The position numbers were made by a program, and so were the translations under genes. 64,000 bases of DNA. Source: Orobanche coerulescens (taxonomy: Eukaryota > Streptophyta > Magnoliopsida > Lamiales > Orobanchaceae). The notes beneath the pieces are model-generated. The model had not been told where the DNA came from. It saw only the letters and a list, made by a program, of their open reading frames with translations, and made no database searches. Numbering within the stretch: position 1 is the stretch's first letter; every line of letters begins with the position of its first letter. Shown piece after piece: positions 1-11,504 of the stretch. Location of the stretch: assembly GCA_033398695.1 (NCBI GenBank), contig CM065814.1, forward strand, positions 101,558,501 to 101,622,500, read 5' to 3'.

Positions 1-211
1 GTTTCGGACGAAATTCGCAAGAATCGAACTCAAGTGCGGAAAAGTCGCTAAAAAGCTCGGAACTCAACAAAACGATACCGAAACGAACTCGGATGACAAA
101 AAGTGCAGAATTAATCATTCTCGAAATGACGAAACGGTCATGAGCGAGTCGTCAAAATGGACTCCGGCCGAAAATGAAATTTACCGAAAATCGAAAATTG
201 CGGATATTACA
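1..211 (-). repeat. E1 3' LTR, terminal 211 bp
   Basis: This is the minus-strand start (TGTAATATCC...) of the E1 LTR. The rest lies outside the window. It matches 5668-5878 almost perfectly. The boundary at 211 is where the two copies diverge: here the polypurine tract follows, there E2 sequence follows. Confidence 0.85.
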
Positions 212-3189
212 TTCTACCCTCCTTAAAAGAAGTTTCGTCCCGAAACTTAAAACAAGTAGGGAGAAGAAATATCCCACCAGGAAAACTCAACAAGATACGC
301 AAGGAAACGCGTAACATATGCCCATTGGCGAAACGTTACAAGCAACGCAAAGGAAAACACGCTCTACGACGACCAACACAACGTCGCCAGTAGAGACATA
401 ATAAAATCCACAAGTGACTAGCGTCATCAAACAGATAGTACAATCAAGCCGATCATCCGAACAGTCATAAAACACAACGAACTAAAATCAATACGATTGA
501 CCAACCCAGCGGTTCATCAATCAAAACGCGAGCCAAACGCTGAACAAATACGGAATTCCACCGCCTAAGGGTTGGAAGATCGAAAACGAGACTAATTTCC
601 CGAACTTAAGGGAATTACGAAGGAGTCTGAACGTTCAACAATAACGAAATGAGATCAACAAAAACCGAACAATCAATGATCAACCACAACGATCGAGTCA
701 ACAAAAATCGAATAATCATGTTCGGATCACGAAGAACAATAAGGTTCAACCGATAAACTCCGAAGTTCACATCTCGACTCAAGACAAAACATGATCCGGT
801 AAAAACAACAAGATGCGCACTCACATAAGATCCACAGGAAAGGGAATAGCAATTGAAAAGTCATAACGACAAACGAGTTATTCCGAAACAATACCACCCT
901 CGTTCGATCAACAAAAGCAAGGGATAGGGAAAGTTCAGAAAATGTTAACGAGCATAAACGAGTCGACTGAGTCGAAAACACAGGAGTTCCAAATCCGATC
1001 CACTTCGAATAAAAGAATTAGTTGAACCAACAGATGTTACTTCCGAACAAGGTTCACAAAAATCGAACCAAATTCGGAAAAGTCACAGCGATAACCAGAT
1101 CGACCCGCAACAAGATCACAGTTCGTTCGGACGATGAAACCGAAATACAGAACACGTTCAGAAAGTATCAACGAACACGAGCGAGTCGATAGACATGAGA
1201 AAGGGGAAATGCGGAAGTCAAAAATGATACGGCATTACAGTCGACCTTTTCTAAAAGAAGTGTCGTTCCCGAAACTCACAACACGAAATTAAGACGACAA
1301 CACAACAAGCAACCGACAGAAACATCCTTCAAAGGCCTCTCAAAGCCGATTCTGATAACTGCGCTGAAGCGCGAACTCCGAAAGTCTCGGTAGCCAATTC
1401 GCAAAACTGAATTTGGTGTCCCTCGAGTCCACACTTGAAATGTGTTACCGACGAGAAGGACAATTTACACGTGCATGCCCCGGCACATCACGGTTGAAAT
1501 ACCTCGGCTCGGCATACCGAAAATACAAATGCTAGATACAATGGGGCATAAAGTCGCAAAATAATATAGCGGAGATGCCAACTCAGCACAACAAAGAATC
1601 ACGACGGTATCGTTCGGCGACCTCAACGGCCCGAACGATAACCAGCACCTAATTACAAACATTATGAAACAATCACACATGTACACAAACGCACAAACCC
1701 AAGCTTCAACAGCTCACACTCGTGCGACAACACGCAAATCACCACGAGGCGATAAACAGTAAACACCAGTTCACACCTCTCACAGAGGGCTAGTACAACA
1801 AATGCGTGGCAACGCCTCGACGTTCATGCCACCAATTCGATCATACTCGGGAGCAAACATCATAACGACAACGCGAACATCATACATACATACCCAGCCC
1901 TCAAACGGGAATGGATAGGTTTTAAAAACGAAAACTTGCTTTTGAAAATAATTTTGGAAACACCGATTGATCTTGAGTATCACCCTTCAATAAAAATACA
2001 ATCGTGAAACATCGTTATCGAGACTTTGGAAACTATTTCGCATTCGATAAAAATGAGGACAATTTCTTTTCGTGAAAAACTTTCGTAAGTATTCGACCCT
2101 CGGGTCTAAGTAAAAGTGTTTCTAAAACATTGGAAAATATCTCAAAACATTTTGGTCCTCGAGGTAGAAGAATCTTGAAACATATTGTGGCACCTTGGAT
2201 GTACCACAAGAAAATAATTCATTTTAAAAGGACGTCTCGAAATTTATTTTCTAAGGTACTCAAAGTTTTCAAAGATAATTCAATGGGCTAGAATGCCCAA
2301 AAATTTCAGATAATTACACGGAACATTATAGCGCCGTGGGTCCCGCGCCGGAACCCACCAGGCTAAAAACCATTTACAAAACGCCAAAAAGGTCGATGAC
2401 GGTAATATTTTACAATGTCCGAAGTATTTCAAAACACATTTTTCAAATACCGTCTGATTGTGTCATTTGAAAATACACGGCCCATTTGTCAAAATTTAAC
2501 AAATTTTAAAAATCCATATAAACCATGGTTTGACCGCACCACCAAAATATTTTCCAAAAATCGATTTCTACAAAATTCTCAAACTGTAAGGTCCTTCAGG
2601 AAACATTCTCAAACTTAACCATAGCGGACAAAAATTACAACATTCCAAAAACAGTCGAATTTAAAACCATATACTCAAATGGAAACCAGGGTCGCCAATT
2701 CAATCAAATGCATCTCGTGGTATCAAGTTTAAACATACAGCAAAATCATTCATCGGAGTTCCTCACAAACTCTACCGTCGGTACCTATTCGAAACCCATC
2801 AAGGTTTAAAACTTTCACAACCTACCACCCCACCCGGTGGTTCAAAGATAAAACAATAACGTGCCCAGTTCTATACACATACTATGTGTCACAAGTATTA
2901 AACACAACTATATTACACAATACTGTGTAAATAAAATTATGCACCACAATTAACTCACTAAGATAAAATCGAGATACACAGGTATTACGCATAAAGGAGG
3001 AGACTTACATCCACAGGTCGCACGGAGGTGACGGTCGCCCACGATACTAATCTCGTCCGACAACATATCCGACACGTTGTGACTACGCACAACTCAACTT
3101 GTCACCTGACGACTCGAACGACAAGACAACACATTACTCGACAAACCACGACTCGACTCGACCCGACAGCCTAGGTTTCCGAAACCTAA
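212..3189 (-). other. E1 internal region without coding capacity
   Basis: About 3 kb with only short shadow ORFs and no gag, protease, RT, RNase H or integrase motif. Two places look like older LTR ends embedded in it. Around 1220-1280 a GCATTACA end is followed by a polypurine-like tract and a CGTTCCCGAAACTC box. From about 2288 a stretch resembles the start of the E10 LTR (63685), with a shared GCGCCGTG/ACCGTGG and ACCCACCAGG block. A GTAAGT donor on the minus strand (3003-3008) sits in the same leader context as in E6. I cannot decide whether the internal region is itself a patchwork of LTR fragments. Confidence 0.5.
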
Positions 3190-3201
3190 GCTCCGATACC
3201 A
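3190..3201 (-). promoter_or_regulatory. E1 primer-binding site (tRNA-iMet type)
   Basis: The plus strand reads GCTCCGATACCA, the complement of the usual TGGTATCAGAGC with one change. It lies four bases from the LTR start TGTAACACCCCC at 3206, the expected position for priming minus-strand DNA from initiator tRNA-Met. Confidence 0.8.
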
Positions 3202-3564
3202 TAAATGTAACACCCCCAATCCGCTCAGGGAATATTACACGCCGTAAACCCTTTCCGCAAGGATCTACCAGGCTAAACGTCCATAAACAACCAAATGCTT
3301 GCCCGGCCAGGGTCAAACAATATAATAATACAGACCATTAAGGTCACTTACACATAAACACACAGACCGATGAGGTCACACAACTCTATCAACTGACTAA
3401 CAACATTACCCACACAGGGGTCGAAATACAATACAATAAGACCGAATCAACTCTAACAATACAACTAAACTCTACCAACTCTCAACTCTTGATTAGTATC
3501 GCACTCGTCATCCCTTGTGCTAATCCCGTGATCGCTCCCGAACTCGCATGTACCGACGCAGAGC

Positions 3565-3618
3565 AGACATCCACCCCGAATACTCGGGGGTTAGTAAAAC
3601 TCCACTGTTTTACTAGTG
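3565..3618 (-). promoter_or_regulatory. E1 LTR hairpin module
   Basis: On the minus strand CTAGTAAAAC...GTTTTACTAAC is followed by a CCCCCGA-GTAT-TCGGGG hairpin. This is the position and GC hairpin seen in the other gypsy LTRs here. The second hairpin with CAG is not conserved in this copy. Confidence 0.5.
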
Positions 3619-3933
3619 CAAGTATCAAACCATACAAAACGTAACAAGCAAATAGCAACTACGAATTTAATACGTAAATCAATTATCAAAATGTTCCCGA
3701 GAAGTTTTAGAATTTCGAACTCAAGTAAGAGATATTTGAAAAGGATCACATCATCTCGGGGATTTTTAAAGCAGAAATTCTTTTGGACCTCGAGTCCCAA
3801 TTTATAAAACCTTTTCGTAAACATTAGGGCCTTAGCCCGATTCTCGTTTCAAAGCATACTATATAATATATCATTATGAGTCCGAGATCCATATTTAAAA
3901 TGTTACCCGAACAATCACTGCTACACGATCATT

Positions 3934-4315
3934 GTTCGTACACATCATGTACCGAACTCCAGAGGCCTCGACGGACCTTACCCGGACCACACACACTGTT
4001 CGTACACATCATGTGCCGAACTCCGGAGGCCTCAACGGACCCTACCCGGCCACAACATCGTTCGTACACATCATGTAACGAACTCCAGAGGCCTCGTCAG
4101 ACCCTACCTGGATCACACACCTTGTCCGTACACATCATGTACCGGACTCCGGAGGCCTCGTCAGACCCTACCTGGATCACACACTTTGTTCGTACACATC
4201 ATGTACCGAACTCCAGAGGCCTCGTCAGACCCTACTTGGATCACACACTTTGTTCGTACACATCATGTACCGAACTCCAGAGGCCTCGTCAGACCCTACC
4301 TGGAACACACACACA
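3934..4315. repeat. Minisatellite of six ~62-65-bp units in the E1 LTR
   Basis: Units start with GTTCGTACACATCATGT at 3934, 3998, 4060, 4125, 4188 and 4252, and each contains CCGAACTCC(A/G)GAGGCCTC. The last three units are the most alike. It gives rise to a meaningless repetitive ORF. Confidence 0.9.
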
Positions 4316-5224
4316 TCGACACGACACAATTCATAATCATTAAATGTCAAGCCATTCCACATTACACCGAAATGTACAATCAAGTATGTAAACCAAACAA
4401 CACAAACATCATGATCATCACAACGACTCTTAACCAACATAACACACATTTGGTACACAATACATTGAACAAACACGTGTACAACCATCTCATATGTACA
4501 TCGCAATCCTGCACAAATGGCACAACGCCTAACACGTATACCAATATATCACTATTATCACAAAGCCTTCAAATTTCGGAAAACACAACCAACTCAAACG
4601 GAACATATTTACGAAGGCAAGTAAAATCGTCATACATATCATACGTAATTACTAGTCGCAAGATACAAGTCGTATAATAAGATACTTGCCTTAATAACCG
4701 CTACCAAACGCTCCGAAGAACACGGTTCGACCGGGAAGCTCAGACCCCGAAGAAGACAACGAACGGAAGGGTTCAACATGGTTTCTTCACAAGAAACTCG
4801 ACCCTAACAACAATATGAACGAGGAAGAATAATCGTAGAACGCTCGAATCCTCTTAGCGACATTTTATCGAACACCTTCAAGGCATCGATAAGATACTCA
4901 ATAAAATGATGAATCCTCGGCGATTCAACCGAGGAACAACAAGGAATTCGACATAATATTGTTTAATAATCATAAATACATCACTATTCTGAGTTAAAAC
5001 GAATTAAACGGACAAATCGAACAAAATCCCCAAAACTAGATTTTAAGAAAACTTGCCTTGATTCGCTGGATTGAAGGATGTTACGTGATGATCAATTGAT
5101 GTTATGAACTCCAAAACTTCGTGGATTCATAGTATAACAACATGTCTTCGACTCCCCAAAGACTCCAGCCGCGGACAGGAAGGATAGGAAATGAAATGAG
5201 TGAAAAAACGCACGCTTTCGGCCA

Positions 5225-5232
5225 TATTTATA
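5225..5232 (-). promoter_or_regulatory. E1 LTR TATA box
   Basis: TATAAATA on the minus strand, just downstream (in element direction) of the GC-rich inverted-repeat block. This is the same arrangement as in the E6 LTR. Confidence 0.55.
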
Positions 5233-5878
5233 GGCTCACGGACACGACGCAAGAAACGCCCCGACAGCGCCGTGTGTCTCGGCCGTGTCTCGGCAGCTGC
5301 CGATCTGCCGACTCGGCGCAGACACGGCGCCAGCAGCCGCCGTTTCGGGCCGTGTTGCAGTGCAGGCGAGGCCCCTCCCGACAGACCGAAAATTACGTCC
5401 GAACGACCCCGAAACCCGAACCTGAATACGAATCGAAGTTACGGTTACGAAGTACTCGCAAAGACGAATCTAAGAGCTAATAGGACACACGATTCCGACC
5501 ACCCGATGGCTCGGAATTCGACAACGGAAGTAATTACCCAAAAATTTGGGAAATTACGAAAATGGCCCAAAACGTCCGAAAATCACGATACGCAATCGAA
5601 ACACCAAACCAAAGCTCGCAACATGAATAATAACATTAAATGAACTTACGAGAAACTCGAAACAACAGTTTCGGACGAAATTCGCAAGAATCGAACTCAA
5701 GTGCGGAAAAGTCGCTAAAAAGCTCGGAACTCAACAAAACGATACCGAAACGAACTCGGATGACAAAAAGTGCAGAATTAATCATTCTCGAAATGACGAA
5801 ACGGTCATGAGCGAGTCGTCAAAATGGACTCCGTCCGAAAATAAAATTTACCGAAAATCGAAAATTGCGGATATTACA

Positions 5879-6570
5879 AATCCAATATGCTTCCAATCCT
5901 TAATGATCGAGTATAAATGATATAAGGGCGTCTAAGTATCCAAAGGAACTCTCTGAACTTGAAGGGAATGAAGGAAAAATGATTATAAACGAAGTGGAGT
6001 GATGTGGGTGATGTCTCATATATATATAACTTTCTGGCCTTAACGTACGTTAGCCTTCATGCTTAACGTACGTTAGTCAATTAGCGTACGCTACCAGTTA
6101 TTCTTAGCGTACGCTATCGTTCAACGATAGCTAACTGTCTTGTTCTGAACTTGATTACGTACATTACACCATCAGGTTACGTACGTAAGTAACACATATT
6201 AGCATACGCTAGACACACTCCTTAGCGTACGTTAACAATCGTTGACTTCAAAAGTGTCCAGGTTCATCCGCGGGAATCTTATCCGGACCCATGTCTGGCT
6301 GGCGCATGTGCTAGCCGCCCAACTCAATTATTGACTGCCTAACGTACGCTACGCTTCACTCGTAGCGTAAGCTAATTCTAGCCGATAACGTATGTTAAGC
6401 TGCATTCTTAGCGTACGTTATCACGTATTTGCATGAGAAAAATCACATGTTGCTATACTACAAGGATACAAATACGAGAAATATCATACTTCGATTATCG
6501 ATATCAAAATTCCGAATAATACAGGGTTCGATTACAGATGAAATACTCAATAAATAATCCGGATATTACA
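5879..6570 (-). repeat. E2 3' LTR, proximal part cut by E1
   Basis: It aligns with 24992-25685 and ends in the same GGATATTACA. It is followed by a polypurine tract (minus strand) and the conserved TTTCGGGACGAAACTC box. The remaining LTR lies beyond the E1 insertion, outside the window. A TATATATA box (minus strand) lies near 6018-6030, and a palindrome array lies at 6045-6435. Confidence 0.85.
6045..6435. promoter_or_regulatory. CGTACG palindrome array in the E2 left LTR
   Basis: More than ten variants of TTAACGTACGTTA, TTAGCGTACGCTAA and TTACGTACGTAA lie immediately upstream (in element direction) of the TATA box. The same array recurs in the right LTR at about 25145-25535. Confidence 0.75.
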
Positions 6571-6605
6571 AACTCTCCTATTAAAAAGGAGTTTCGTCCC
6601 GAAAC

Positions 6606-8068
6606 TCAAGACGGAAATAATTCTGGATATCTGGACCTCATGCTATCTTCCGTTTCCCAAGTGGCTTCTTGCACTCCGTGGCGTGACCACTGAACCTTGA
6701 CCAATGCAATCGGTTTGTTCCTCAATTATTTAACTCGACTCTCGAGTATCCTGATCGGTCTATCTTCAAACGTGCCATCCTGAGTGACTTCGATCTCGCC
6801 GAAATCAATGACATGACTAGGATCTGGTATATACTTCCGTAACTGGGATACGTGGAACACGTTATGAACATGGCTCAATGACGGCGGTAATGCTAATCTG
6901 TATGCCAACTCTCCAACTCTCTCAAGAATCTCGAATAGTCTGATATATCTAGGACTCAACTTCCCTTTCCTCCCAAAACGAAAGATTCCCCGAGTAGGAG
7001 AAACTTTCAAAATCACGTGATCTCCAGTACTGAACTCCAATGGGCAACGACGTATGTCTGCGTAAGATTTATGTCGACTCTGGGCGGTCAACAACCTTTC
7101 GCGAATCAAGGCTATCTTCTCTCGTGTCTGTTCAATCAATTCTGGTTTCGTTCCAATCAAGTCTGATGAATCGTCCCAACACAGGGACGATCTGCATCTC
7201 CTCTTGTATAATGCCTCAAACAGTGCCATCTTAATGGAAGAATGCCAACTATTGTTGTAGGTGAATTCAATCAACGGTAGATGAACTTCCCAATCAGTTG
7301 ACCAATCTAAGGCACAAGCCCTCAGCATGTCTTCCACCGTTTGAATAGTCCTCTCGGATTGTCCGTCTGTCTGCGGGTGATAAGCTGTGCTGAAGTTCAA
7401 TTCGGTCCCCAAGGTCTTATGAATTGCTTTCCAGAAATGAGACACAAAACGACCGCCTCGATCAGAAATAATGGTCTTTGGCGTACCATGCAATCAGATT
7501 ATCTCTGAAATAAATACTCGTGCCAATTTCTTGGGTCCCCAAGTGTCCTTAATGCCTAGAAAATGAGCCGATTTGGTTAGACGATCAACTATCACCCAAA
7601 TCATGTTCATTCCTGTCTTGGTTCTCAGCATATTAGTGATAAAGTCCATCGATATGTCCTCTCACTTCCATTCAGGAATCGGGAGCGGCTTCAGCATTCC
7701 GGCAGGTCGTTGATGCTCGATCGTAACCTGCTGACAAGTCAAACATTTCGAGACGTAACGTCTTTCTTCATGTTTCCCCACCAGCAATTTTGCTTTAGGT
7801 CCTTATACATCTTACTGGTGCCCGTGTGTATAGAATAGGGCGTGCTGTGAGCTTCTTTCATAATTGTCTGCTTCAGAACATCGACATTGGGAACACAAAG
7901 TCGATTATGAAATCTCAAGACTCCATCATCAAGAATTACAAATCCTGGGGCCTTTCCCTTGTTCACTTCATCACGTAACCGAATCATCAGAAGATCATCT
8001 ACTTGCTTAGGTTTGATTTCTTCGGTTAACGATGAAGTTAATTCCATCACGCACAGTTGTTCTTGGAC
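6606..8068 (-). pseudogene. E2 integrase with chromodomain-like tail, broken
   Basis: The part ending at 7739 carries the zinc-binding half with HSTPYSIH and then loses frame just before the CLTCQQ pair, which is still readable in another frame. The catalytic core follows with two stops (a W codon changed to TGA, an R codon changed to TGA). The ORF 7493-6726 has the second catalytic Asp (residue 11, ISDRGG) and the Glu (residue 47, DGQSERT), then the GPY-type region (LSPRYIRLFEILERVGELAYR). After one more stop and frame change the tail VKVQWSRHGVQEATWETED is still visible, ending at 6606. That tail marks a chromovirus. The protein would insert element DNA into chromatin, but this copy cannot make it. 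Confidence 0.85.
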
Positions 8069-8755
8069 TCATTGCAACCATACTTCAATTCCTTCGTGAA
8101 TCAATTCCCGTTGAATGCTGGGCTGGGAGGTCAGAGTCTCCAGCATCTGAATAGAAACAGGCTTACGGCTAAGTGCATCGGCCACTACATTTGCTTTGCC
8201 TGGATGATAAAGAATCTCCAAGTCGTAGTCCTTAATCAGTTCCAACCATCTCCTTTGCCGCATGTCCAACTCTTTTTGACTGAAGATGTATTTGAGACTC
8301 TTGTGATCCGTAAAGATTTGACAGTGAGTCCCGTACAGGTAATGTCTCCAGATTCTCAAAGCAAAAACTACCACTGCTAACTCCAAATCATGCGTTGGAT
8401 AGTTTACTTCATAAGGTTTCAGCTGTCGTGACGCATAGGCGATCACCTTCTCATTCTGCATCAATACACACCCGAGACCTTGGTTCGAAGCGTCACTGTA
8501 AACTATGAATCCTCCAGTTCCCTGTGGGAGTGCTAAAATCGGTGCCGTCGTCAATTTCTTCTTCAATTCATCAAAACTAATCTGGCACTTCTCATTCCAC
8601 TCAAACTTTTGATTTTTCTGCAGTAGTCGAGTAAGTGGGCGGGTAATTTTGGAAAACCCTTCCACGAACCGACGATAATACCCAGTAAGTCCTAGAAAAC
8701 TTCGGACTTCCTTCACGTTTCTGGGAGACTTCCAATCCATAACTTCTTCGATTTT
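8069..8755 (-). pseudogene. E2 RNase H domain
   Basis: This continues in the same frame as RT after a stop at 8756-8758. It begins with [20 protein letters not shown], then carries [17 protein letters not shown], the NYPTHDLEL Glu, the [19 protein letters not shown]sp and the VADALSRKP Asp, so the four catalytic acidic residues are visible. It ends in a TGA at 8069-8071, after which the integrase frame continues. It would degrade the RNA strand during reverse transcription. Confidence 0.87.
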
Positions 8756-10318
8756 CTAAGGATCTACTCGGACTCCTTCAGCTGATACCACATGGCCGAG
8801 GAACATCACTTCCTTTAGCCAGAATTCGCACTTAGAAAGTTTGGCGTACAATTGCTCGCTTCTCAAAAGTTCCAAAACAATTTGCAAATGCTGCGCATGC
8901 TCTTCCGGGCTCTTAGAATAAACCAGAATGTCATCAATGAACACCACCACAAACTTGTCCAAATATTCTATGAATACTCGATTCATCAATTGCAAAAACA
9001 TGGCAGGTGCGTTAGTGAGACCAAATGGCATCACTACAAACTCATAGTGTCCGTAGCGAGTTCTGGACGCTGATTTTGGAACATCGGATTCCATAATCCT
9101 CAACTGATGATATCCCGATCTCAGATCGATCTTAGAAAACACTGTTGCTCCTTGCAGCTGGTCAAATAAATCATCAATCTGTGGCAACAGATACTTGTTC
9201 TTGATTGTCATCTTGTTCAGCTCTCGATAGTCAATACACAATCGAAGCGATCCATCCTTCTTTCGAACGAAAAGAACTGGTGCACCCAAGGGCGAAATAC
9301 TTGGCTGGATATAGCCTTTGTCTAGTAACTCTTCCAGTTTCTTCTTCAATTCATACATCTCAGTAGGTTCCATACGATATGGCGCCTTAGAAATTGGTTT
9401 AGCTCCTGGTTCCAGCTCGATGGTGAATTCTACATCCCGTCGTAGAGGTAGTCCAGGTAATTCGTCAGGAAATACATCCGGAAATTCGTTCGTAATAGGA
9501 ATGGATGAGAGTTCCACTTTCCCGTCTTCTTTCTTCATTGCGTAGTACCAGTATCCAGTACAACCATGTTTCAATAATTTGACAACTTTCATCGCCTTGA
9601 TCATTTTTCCTGAGCTTCCTGGTCTCCATCCTTCAAACAGTATTTCGGAACCATCATCAGCTATCATTGAGATATTCCTCTTTCGGTAGTTTACAATAGC
9701 TCCATATCGATTAAGCCAATCATCTCCGAGTATTAGGTCGTCCCTTTGCATTTCAATCACAATCAGGTTTGAGGCCCATTCTCTGCATCCAATTGATATA
9801 GGGAAATCTCTAGTTTCTAAGTTTCCCACAATCCTCTCTCCACTCGGTAAAACCACAACATAAGGCTCACAATGATGAAAACCAGAAATATTCAAACGAT
9901 TTACACAAGACAAGGATATAAATGAATGCGTAGATCCTGTATCGAATAAAACGCTAACTGGTTGTGAAAGGATCTGAACAGTACCTGATGCGACAGCAGC
10001 ATCCCGATCGTCTGCCTTCCTCATCTCGTACAGGCGAGGAGAAATGGACACAGCACTCGATGTCCCCTTTCGATCGAACTGTCCTCTGCCTCGTCTGCGA
10101 CCGAAATTTTGGGGCAACTGAACACTTTGCTGCGTCTGCTGAATACTTGCTTCCTTATGAGCTGGCTGTGATGTACGGGCTCTAAAAGATTTCGCAACCT
10201 CTTCAGAAAACACCGCACAATGTCCCTCTCGACCACAGTCAAAACAAGTCACGGCAGGAAGGGGGCAATTTCTCCGATAGTGTCCCGTCTGACTACAATT
10301 AAAGCACTTCCTTGTCAT
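8756..10318 (-). pseudogene. E2 zinc knuckle, protease and reverse transcriptase (520-aa open stretch)
   Basis: Residues 5-18 form a CCHC knuckle. A second knuckle starts at C25 but has Ser where the last Cys (38) should be. The protease motif [11 protein letters not shown] has DTG at 126-128. RT follows with [16 protein letters not shown], the first catalytic Asp at 398 ([10 protein letters not shown]) and the FIDD box at 460-463. It is open from ATG (10318) to a TAG at 8756, but the true reading frame continues from gag, so the ATG is only the first Met after a stop. It is the longest intact piece of E2, and catalytic residues of PR and RT are preserved. Confidence 0.9.
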
Positions 10319-11269
10319 ATCTGTCGTGGCGGAGACTGGTCCGAAGTTCTTTCCGCTCTTGGATGGTTGCGGAGGTTTTTTGAATCAATGGTATGATGAC
10401 TGGGCCTTGCGGGGGCCACTACTCTTGTGCTCTGTAAAACTACCAGAGACTTTCTGCTTCTTGGATTCTGCAAATTTTTTCATCGCTGCTTCCTTGATTT
10501 CGTACGCCAATGCTTTATCCTGATATTGGCGGAGAGTGGTACATTTAAAACCGGACATGTACCTCTGAATCTCTGGTTTCATTCGCATATCAAAATGGAT
10601 CATCCTTTCTGCATCTGTTCTGACCAGATGTCGAACAAATGCCAGCTGCTGGTTAAACGTCTTAATCGTTTGAGACACTGGCTCATCTGACGGCTGTGCG
10701 GAGAAAAATTCCCGAACTTTGGCTTCCCTCACCGGACGAGGGCAGTACTGATCTTCCATCATCAATTTAAATTCTGTCCAATCAGCTTCATGATCTACAG
10801 GCCGGATGGCTTCCAACCACTCGGACGCTTCCCCTATCAGAAAATACTGAGCAATAGAGGTTTTCCGGTCATTTGGGCAATTAATCCTGGCAAAAGTTTT
10901 CTCCAGTTCTTTTAACCAATTATCCCACGTTGGTGTCTCAGAAAAACCGTCGAATTTGGGTGGTTGCATCTTCGCCACCTCTTGCAGCCATCGGTCGCCT
11001 CGATTTCCCATGTCTGGGATACCTTGCTGTTTATCTCCCTGCTGTAATCCCACTGCCACCTAAATTCGGTCCACGACCTGGGCAAACTGAGTCATTTGGT
11101 TAACCATCCGACGAAGTATTTTGGGCACAACAGGTTCTGGTTCATTATTAATAGATCGTTGTGGCTCGCCTGAGCTGTGGCTGGCCTGATTAGAAGGCGA
11201 AGCTTCTCTTTCAGCATTTCTTCGTCCGCGTCCGCGACCGCGACCACGTCCACGTCCACCTCTCAACAT
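10319..11269 (-). pseudogene. E2 gag
   Basis: It starts at ATG 11267-11269, two bases after a CAG acceptor-like site. The N-terminus is MLRGGRGRGRGRGRG. A TAG at 11060-11062 and a TGA at 10385-10387 interrupt an otherwise continuous frame. The core carries PPKFDG, WLKELEKTFARINCPNDRKT, HFDMRMKPEIQRYM and LRQYQDKALAYE, typical of plant gypsy capsid proteins. It continues in frame into the zinc knuckle of the next entry, so gag-pol was one ORF. Confidence 0.85.
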
Positions 11270-11270
11270 A

Positions 11271-11372
11271 CTGTAAGAATAAACACTCAATATACAGGAA
11301 ATAATATCGTTCTAATGTTCAAGTATAAAGAAGTATAATATGCGAAGGACGAGATAGAGTTTAGGAACTTAC
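11271..11372 (-). other. Putative leader intron of E2 (GTAAGT ... ACAG)
   Basis: On the minus strand a GTAAGT at 11372-11367 follows the primer site and a TTCTTACAG at about 11279-11271 ends two bases before the gag ATG. The 102-nt spacing fits a short plant intron. E7 has the same pair, 96 nt apart. Confidence 0.45.
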
Positions 11373-11487
11373 AACCACTGCTCGCACGAAGACGTAGGCA
11401 GTACAATGATGTTATTCATGGCCGGTTACCTCAAAAGACATATATAACCTCTATTTTAACCCAATGACCAAGATATCCATAATCTTC

Positions 11488-11499
11488 GCTCTGATACCA
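11488..11499 (-). promoter_or_regulatory. E2 primer-binding site (tRNA-iMet)
   Basis: The plus strand reads GCTCTGATACCA, a perfect complement of TGGTATCAGAGC, five bases from the LTR start TGTAACACCC at 11505. Confidence 0.92.
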
Positions 11500-11504
11500 T
11501 ATTC

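Larger units (their letters stand above)
1..5878 (-). mobile_element. E1: non-autonomous LTR retrotransposon (LARD-like), truncated by the window edge
   Basis: Bases 1-211 recur at 5668-5878 with about two mismatches, and the copies stop matching immediately after ATTACA. This defines the ends of two LTRs of one element on the minus strand. After 211 comes a polypurine tract (minus strand) and the conserved box that reads TTTCGGGACGAAACTT in related elements. At the other end lies a primer site at 3190-3201. The internal part (212-3189) has no gag or pol ORF. Primer-site leader wording (minus strand, around 2990-3200) closely resembles E6, so E1 is probably mobilised by an E6-like relative. 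It is inserted in the left LTR of E2, whose sequence resumes at 5879. The low LTR divergence suggests a recent insertion. Confidence 0.8.
3206..5878 (-). repeat. E1 5' LTR (2673 bp)
   Basis: It runs from TGTAACACCC next to the primer site to ATTACA, after which E2 sequence resumes. On the minus strand it contains, in order, the U3 start, a GC-rich block with GCCGTGTC/GACACGGC inverted repeats (about 5240-5375), a TATA box (TATAAATA at 5225-5232), two AAGGCAAGT motifs (about 5051-5060 and 4683-4692), a six-unit minisatellite and a GC hairpin (3574-3590). Confidence 0.8.

Noticed and set aside
1355..1400. Primer-site-like GATTCTGATAACTG in E1
   Set aside because: Several mismatches to the tRNA-iMet complement and no clear LTR start beside it.
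3934..4315. CRISPR array
   Set aside because: The repeats are contiguous minisatellite units with similar 'spacers', within a plant LTR; there are no cas genes.
3876..4343. 155-aa ORF with six near-identical units
   Set aside because: It is the E1 LTR minisatellite; unit length varies between 62 and 65 bp, so no frame is kept.
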